A stretch of DNA of 64,000 nt from Aphelocoma coerulescens. Lineage: Eukaryota; Chordata; Aves; Passeriformes; Corvidae. Both the position numbers and the translations under genes were made by a program. Under the pieces are notes generated by a model. The model was not told the origin of the DNA and made no database searches. It worked only from the letters and a program-made list of their open reading frames with translations. The stretch spans positions 15,598,801 through 15,662,800 of the forward strand of contig NW_027184085.1 of the NCBI RefSeq assembly GCF_041296385.1, given 5' to 3'. Positions 58,801-64,000 of this stretch are shown piece after piece (the first letter of the stretch is position 1; every line of letters begins with the position of its first letter).

Positions 58801-61040
58801 CAGTTTTACTGTCTGATTTTTGGAATTTGGGAACTTTTATATGCCATTGACATGGGTTGCTACTACTGTAAAGAAAGCCTTAGAGGAAGCACCAGCCTCC
58901 AGCTATAGAACTGGCACACTCTGGAGTTGGATGTAGTCCTCGATAAAGAGAAGAGTCAAGCAAGCTGTCATACTGTAGCTGAAATTTTTAGGAATAGTTT
59001 TCAATGGAGGTTTGGGGAGGGTTCCTCACAGACCAGGCTGTTCATGACAATACTAAGTCAGTGTATTTTATCTCATCCATGATTGACTCCCTGGAGGGAG
59101 TAAAGCATTAGAAAACCAAACCACTTTAGTACTGTATACTGAGACCCTTGATATATGTGGTATCAACAGATTTTTACTTTTTAAGAGAAAAAGCAAGAAA
59201 AAAATTGTGCTTGATCTAGTGGGCAATAATGAAACATGAACAGTTAATAGGCTTTAATAGAACATACCAAATAGTTAATAGAACATACCAAAAAGTAATA
59301 GAAGGTATGAAATACCTGAAGTAAGACCATTCCTTAGGTTGCTCAGCCAAGCAAAACCCAGGTCTGTCTTTGATAAGGTCAATGAAATTTCAGATCCGCA
59401 AGTACCAGAGCCATATTGTGCAAATGTGTCTTCTGAGCAAATCTACAGTCTGTCCTTAAAAGACTTATTGGTAACAGTCAAAACCCAACATTTTTCCTAT
59501 GACAGATATTTTTAGACAGCTGTGACAGCTAAGAGTTCTCTCAAATCCTCAAAATTTACAATAGCTTTTAATTGCATCTGACTGGCATTCTGTAAGTAAA
59601 ATATTAGTTCTACTTGCCTGAACTAATACTGCTGAAAAAAATCTGGGTTCTGGTGCTTTTTGGTGATTATTTTTAATTTGACATCAGTAAAACCAGTAAG
59701 TAAATTATATGCTAAAATTTGGGTCATAAAATTCCAAAAACGATTCACATCTGTATAGAAAAATAACATATTAAAAGGAAAACTGCAGAATGTCAGGTCT
59801 TAGATGTATCTGACTTGATGGAAACTGTTAACACAACTTTATAATGTAGTTAAAAATAAGACACACGAAACCAATGAGTATTTCAAAAAGCTTAGGTTGA
59901 AGCAGGTCCCATCTTTCTTTCTGTACTTGGCTCTAACAGAGTTAGCTGCTGGGTGGGAGGAAGGAAGGGAGACTTTCTGAAATATGCTACTTTCTCCCTA
60001 CTTTAGCTTCTAGGAACAAGGCTATGTGATTGTGGTCAGAATGTGTGTTCAGGCAACACAGATATGAAAGAATAAGGAAGACGAGCTTGTTCCACTTCTG
60101 TGAAAACAGCAAATTCAATAAAATACAGAGACAGTACAAGTGCAAGAGCTGAATAAAAATTTTCAGAACTAGATTATTTTTAGGAAAGACCAGCCTTAGG
60201 AATACCCTCATTATTTAATAGGATGCCCAAATCAATCATTAATCAAATGCAAAGCATAATCTGTAATTAATTAAGCATGGGTAATTCAGAACCTCAGCGA
60301 ATTCTTCAGCTTTGCCTGAATTACGGGTAATAATAATTTTTGTCATCCTTTATGAACAGAGATATAAATTCAAGAACCTGCTGTAGCCTCATAAAGTGTG
60401 AAGGCAGGCAAATCCTGAACACCAGTATGTAGCCATTGCAGCCCAGTAAAGCTTGACATCCTCAGGACTGTAGTTCTTTCTCTGAGGATTGATGTGCAGA
60501 TTAATTGCTTACCTCTCATTATAAGAGATGCTAATAAGTGATTCCATACAGCTTCACATGCCCATTTGTTTAAGAACAGACATTTTGGTTTTCAATAAGG
60601 AAAAACTGAATAAAGGCAAGGTATTGATAATACAGTTTTCTTCCATAGAATAAGGAAATCTTATTCCTGAAATGAGTTTAGGGGTTTTGCCCTCCCTCTA
60701 TTGGGAAATGGTTTCAGAACGTATTTCTTTTGTAGATCAAGAACCTTGTTGTCATTCTGAGACTTAACTTATGCACAGTTAGTTTATGCAGATTTATTCC
60801 ATTGCAGGATATGATCTTGTAAAAGGCTGAGTGCTGCCTGTGGAAAGCCAGGCAGGTCCAGCTTCCTTAAATGCCTTATGTCCAAAGAAGAACCAAATAC
60901 AGAAATGGCAAAAGAATCTGATTAGCACAGAAAAGTGTATCTTGGAAGTCAGAAAGAGTAGGAGTAAAATGAGACTTGTGTGTAGTGAAGCTAAGTTTAG
61001 CCCTGCAAATGAACCCAAAACAAGTATTTTGTACATGGGG
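55866..61040. other. intergenic, nothing recognised
   Basis: About 5.2 kb of AT-rich noncoding DNA. A tandem unit of about 21 bp (containing aatagaacatacca) is repeated at 59257-59300. A GC-richer part at 57650-57860 has no recognisable content. No gene or TE named. Confidence 0.4.
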
Positions 61041-61170
61041 TTTTTGTTTATTGTTTGGGGTTTGGGGTTTTTTGTTGGTTTGGTTTGGTTTGTTTGGGGT
61101 CTTTTTTGGTTTTTTTTGGTTTTTTGGGGGGTTTTTTTTTGGGTTTTTTTTTTTGGTTGGCTTTTTTTTC
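61041..61170 (+). repeat. G/T-only low-complexity tract
   Basis: About 130 bp made almost only of G and T, with many runs of three to six G separated by T runs. It has several windows that satisfy a G-quadruplex pattern (for example around 61056-61100). It produces artificial Trp/Phe/Gly- and Lys/Pro/Asn-rich open frames on the two strands. Confidence 0.85.
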
Positions 61171-62263
61171 CTCATCACTAAATGCAAAGAGAGCAACATA
61201 AAAACAATTGAGTGTATTGGCCAGAAAGGATGGGCCATGACTAAATACACTCTGGACAGGAAAATTTATTGAATATCTTTCTTTGCAAAAAAGAAAGCAA
61301 ACATTAGGGTGAAGATAGACTAGTAAAGGACATAGAGGAGGGCATGAATTTTACCTGTATGTGAGGCAAAGAGGGGTTCAACTGCCTGAGGAGAAAAAGG
61401 AACCTGATTAAGTCCATCCCACAAAAGTGAGGGGGGGGGGGGGGTTACTGGGTTGTTTCCAGCAGCACTATTGTTGTTTAGGACCCCAACATCCAGGTGA
61501 AAGTAAAAGGTAGAGAAGTGGTTCAGGTGATTACTTACTTGTTATATTGTTCCAATAATTTTTAATAAAAATAATGCAGGGGATAAGGATGAAGACAGAG
61601 AGATCATAATTGACTTCATTTTCTCTTTACCAAAAGGCAGGTTACTTTGTACTTAGTGCTTTTCAGGTTGAAATGATTCACTGAAAACAAGAAGCCTGCC
61701 TACATTTCATTAAGTGTTTGACACAGTAACAGCTATGATATTAATTACACTAGAGAAGGAGGAGGTTAGTGAGGAACTGTAAGACTGAGGCTTATCTTAG
61801 CATTGGTAAAAATGAGCCTTGTGTGTTGATAAGATCTCTGAGATGGATGTGTGCTGATAGCATCTCTGGAACAGGCATTTGGTCTGAAAGACTTTCTCTC
61901 CGTCTTTTCTTCTTATGGTCGGTGTCATTTTATGTTTTCATTAATGATTAGCATTGAAGGGCAGAAGAATTCTAAGAATTTTTTTGAGACAAAATTGAGA
62001 GAAATCATCAACACAGAAACCAGTACCTGACATGGGAAATACTTAGAGTATTTGAATACTGAAGTTCCAGAATAAGATAAATATTATTAATATAGTTTGC
62101 AGCCTTTCACACATAGGTGATGTCATAAACCAGGGGTTCTAAGTAGAAAGAAAAACAACCCAATCTATTTGTAAATCACATACTGACTGTAAACAATTGC
62201 CTATTGCTTTTTTAGGGAGAAAACAAAAACAAAAAAAGCACGTGAGTGTAAAACATAAAGCAA
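61171..62263. other. intergenic, with a 14-bp poly(G) run
   Basis: AT-rich noncoding DNA. An uninterrupted run of G occupies 61431-61444. Nothing else recognised. Confidence 0.5.
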
Positions 62264-62325
62264 GGTGTCTTTATATGTATATATATATACATATATATAT
62301 ATATACGTATATATATATATACTTA
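62264..62325 (+). repeat. TA-rich microsatellite
   Basis: (TA)n with occasional TG/CA and CG steps. The copies on both sides of the CGTA step are near-palindromic, so the tract can fold back on itself. Confidence 0.85.
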
Positions 62326-64000
62326 AAGGTACAATGTTAGAGGTTATTAACAGCAGTGCCCAAGCCACTGATAATATTTTGGAAGACTGCTGTTCAGTGC
62401 TGTATTTGGAAAGCGTGGTCTCAGCTTTGGAGCAAGTGCAGGAGAAACGGAAGGATTTTGTTTAAACTGTCAAAACAAAGGCAAATAGTTGCATCACACT
62501 GCAAAAATTACAGAAAAGGTTAAAACCTTTTACACTTGGAAAGGCATTCTGGAACTGGAAATAAAAATTATGTGCTTGCCCCAAAGTAGTCAAAAATTCA
62601 AAAGAGTTTCCAAATTTCTTATACATCGTACTGCTGTTTTGTCTGTGTTTCACTAGACCTACGCTTCTTACCAGTGTAGCTAGTGAATTCAAGTAATATA
62701 GATGGCTTCTAGACAAGAACTGAGAATTAGGTTATTACAGAATACTGTTGTTTTTAGCTGTCTCTGTCATTTAAGCACAGAAGTTTAGTTGCTACGTGAG
62801 CTGACTGGACATAACACTAAATGTACAAGTAAAAGATCTTAAAGCAATAAGACTTTAAACAGATTAACATTGCTATATTATATGGCTGAGCTAAAACAAG
62901 TATTTCTCCTCAATTTAATAAATGTTAATATAATTTGCTGATGTGCATTTCACCCTAAAATGTGTCCATGTTTTTGATCCGTGACCATTCATCATTTCCT
63001 AAGGTCAAAGTCTTGTGGTGCAGTACTGTTGGGTCACAGGACAGCAGAAGTGAATTTTCTCCAAGCTGCATGTATTGGCCAGAAAGACAAAAGGCAGGAA
63101 ATGGAATTGGCAGCATCATAATTGAGTGAGGGAACAGCCTGGATTTCTCAGTGACTAATAGTGGCATAACAGCTGCTAATTTGTTAAGGTTGTACCTGAA
63201 ATGACCTTATTTATATAAGCATGGTTTTTAGGAAATTTTTATGGAACAGAAGTCTGGAAATTGGAAATGTGTCATTAAATAATAGCTAAAACTTGGCATA
63301 GTCAAAGTATTATTATTTGAGAGGCAGTAAGGTACACTGTGATCCTATAATCAAATGGCAAAAATGAGTGTATGTGTACACACTTGAGCTGTAGAGATTT
63401 CTGAAAGACACCAAAATAAATCCAAATATTTTAGTAATCCTGTCATCTGAAAGTCCAAGTCTTTTCCAGGGCTTTATATAATTGTTATATTTATCTTTCT
63501 TTTATTCGGCTTCATTGCCTTGGCCAAAAACACCTCAAAAATATATATCAAAGTAAAAATTAAATGCATTCTTATCTAATTCTTATCTTGTTTATTGAAC
63601 CAACTTCTTTACACATGGATAATCCTGTCATTTTCCTATATTATTCCACTTTTCTGTTTTTTGATAAATCTTTATTCTTTCTGTTCTGTTAGTTTCCCCT
63701 TAATCCTCTGTCAATTGCTTAAGAATCTCCTTTAACATCATCTCTTCTTCCATACTTGAATTCTTTCACATGTATCCATGGGTCCCACTTTCCCTCTCTT
63801 TTCCCTCCCTATTCTTAATGTTTGAATGATATAAAGCACTGTGAAAGCTTTTGCTGGCTTCTCTTTGCAGGCAACTCCCAAGCTTACCTCTTCACCCCAT
63901 TCTGTCTCTCTCAATTTAGTTTCACATTTCAGCCTGTCTTCCCGGATCTGCTGTTCTCAGTTCAAACCCAATATTCTGAAAGTGAACTATCTTTGGAGGT
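62326..64000. other. intergenic, nothing recognised
   Basis: AT-rich noncoding DNA to the end of the window; the last 300 bp are CT-rich. No exon, TE or promoter recognised. Confidence 0.4.

Noticed and set aside
60831..61272. Trp/Phe/Gly-rich and Lys/Pro/Asn-rich frames
   Set aside because: Direct products of the G/T-only tract on each strand.
1..64000. Exons of FGF10 or HCN1, the expected neighbours of MRPS30
   Set aside because: None of their characteristic protein segments appears among the open frames on either strand.

Overview
This is a window of a bird nuclear genome. The evidence is AT-rich intergenic DNA with scattered CR1 LINE fragments (the usual avian non-LTR family, some ending in its ATTCTRTG octamers), several endogenous-retrovirus LTRs, and one intron-containing vertebrate gene. 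No bacterial or organellar genes, rRNAs, tRNAs or CRISPR arrays were seen.

The only well-supported host gene is MRPS30 (mitochondrial ribosomal protein S30, mL65/PDCD9). It lies on the plus strand at 33190-37684 in five coding exons joined by GT-AG introns whose phases all close, giving 453 residues. It has a CpG-island promoter with NRF1, ETS/GABPA, ZNF143, E-box and CCAAT sites just upstream and an AATAAA signal at 37853. In vertebrates MRPS30 usually sits between FGF10 and HCN1, and in birds that block is on chromosome Z. No exon of either neighbour was found here, so Z linkage is an inference.

Layout. 1-8.1 kb: noncoding DNA with old CR1 and LTR fragments and one unexplained long minus-strand reading frame. 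8.15-8.64 kb: a CpG island with promoter motifs but no recognisable gene. 9.2-9.6 kb: an antisense LTR-like block. 9.6-17.4 kb: mostly featureless. 17.396-19.633 kb: a complete short LTR element with a 6-bp target duplication. 19.6-32.2 kb: noncoding DNA with four CR1 pieces and an antisense LTR. 32.6-37.9 kb: a CR1 3' end, then MRPS30. 38.4-40.1 kb: two CR1 copies head to head. 41.0-42.36 kb: an ERVL-type solo LTR with a 5-bp target duplication. 42.5-64 kb: noncoding, with small CR1 remnants, another antisense LTR at 55.3-55.9 kb and several low-complexity tracts.

The most unusual object is the 17.4-19.6 kb LTR element. It has no pol or env. It carries a degraded retroviral Gag matrix-like remnant and, in place of the rest, a reading frame for a Y-box (YBX-type) cold-shock domain followed by a Pro/Phe/Tyr-rich tail. 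This looks like a host RNA-binding domain captured by a non-autonomous endogenous retrovirus.
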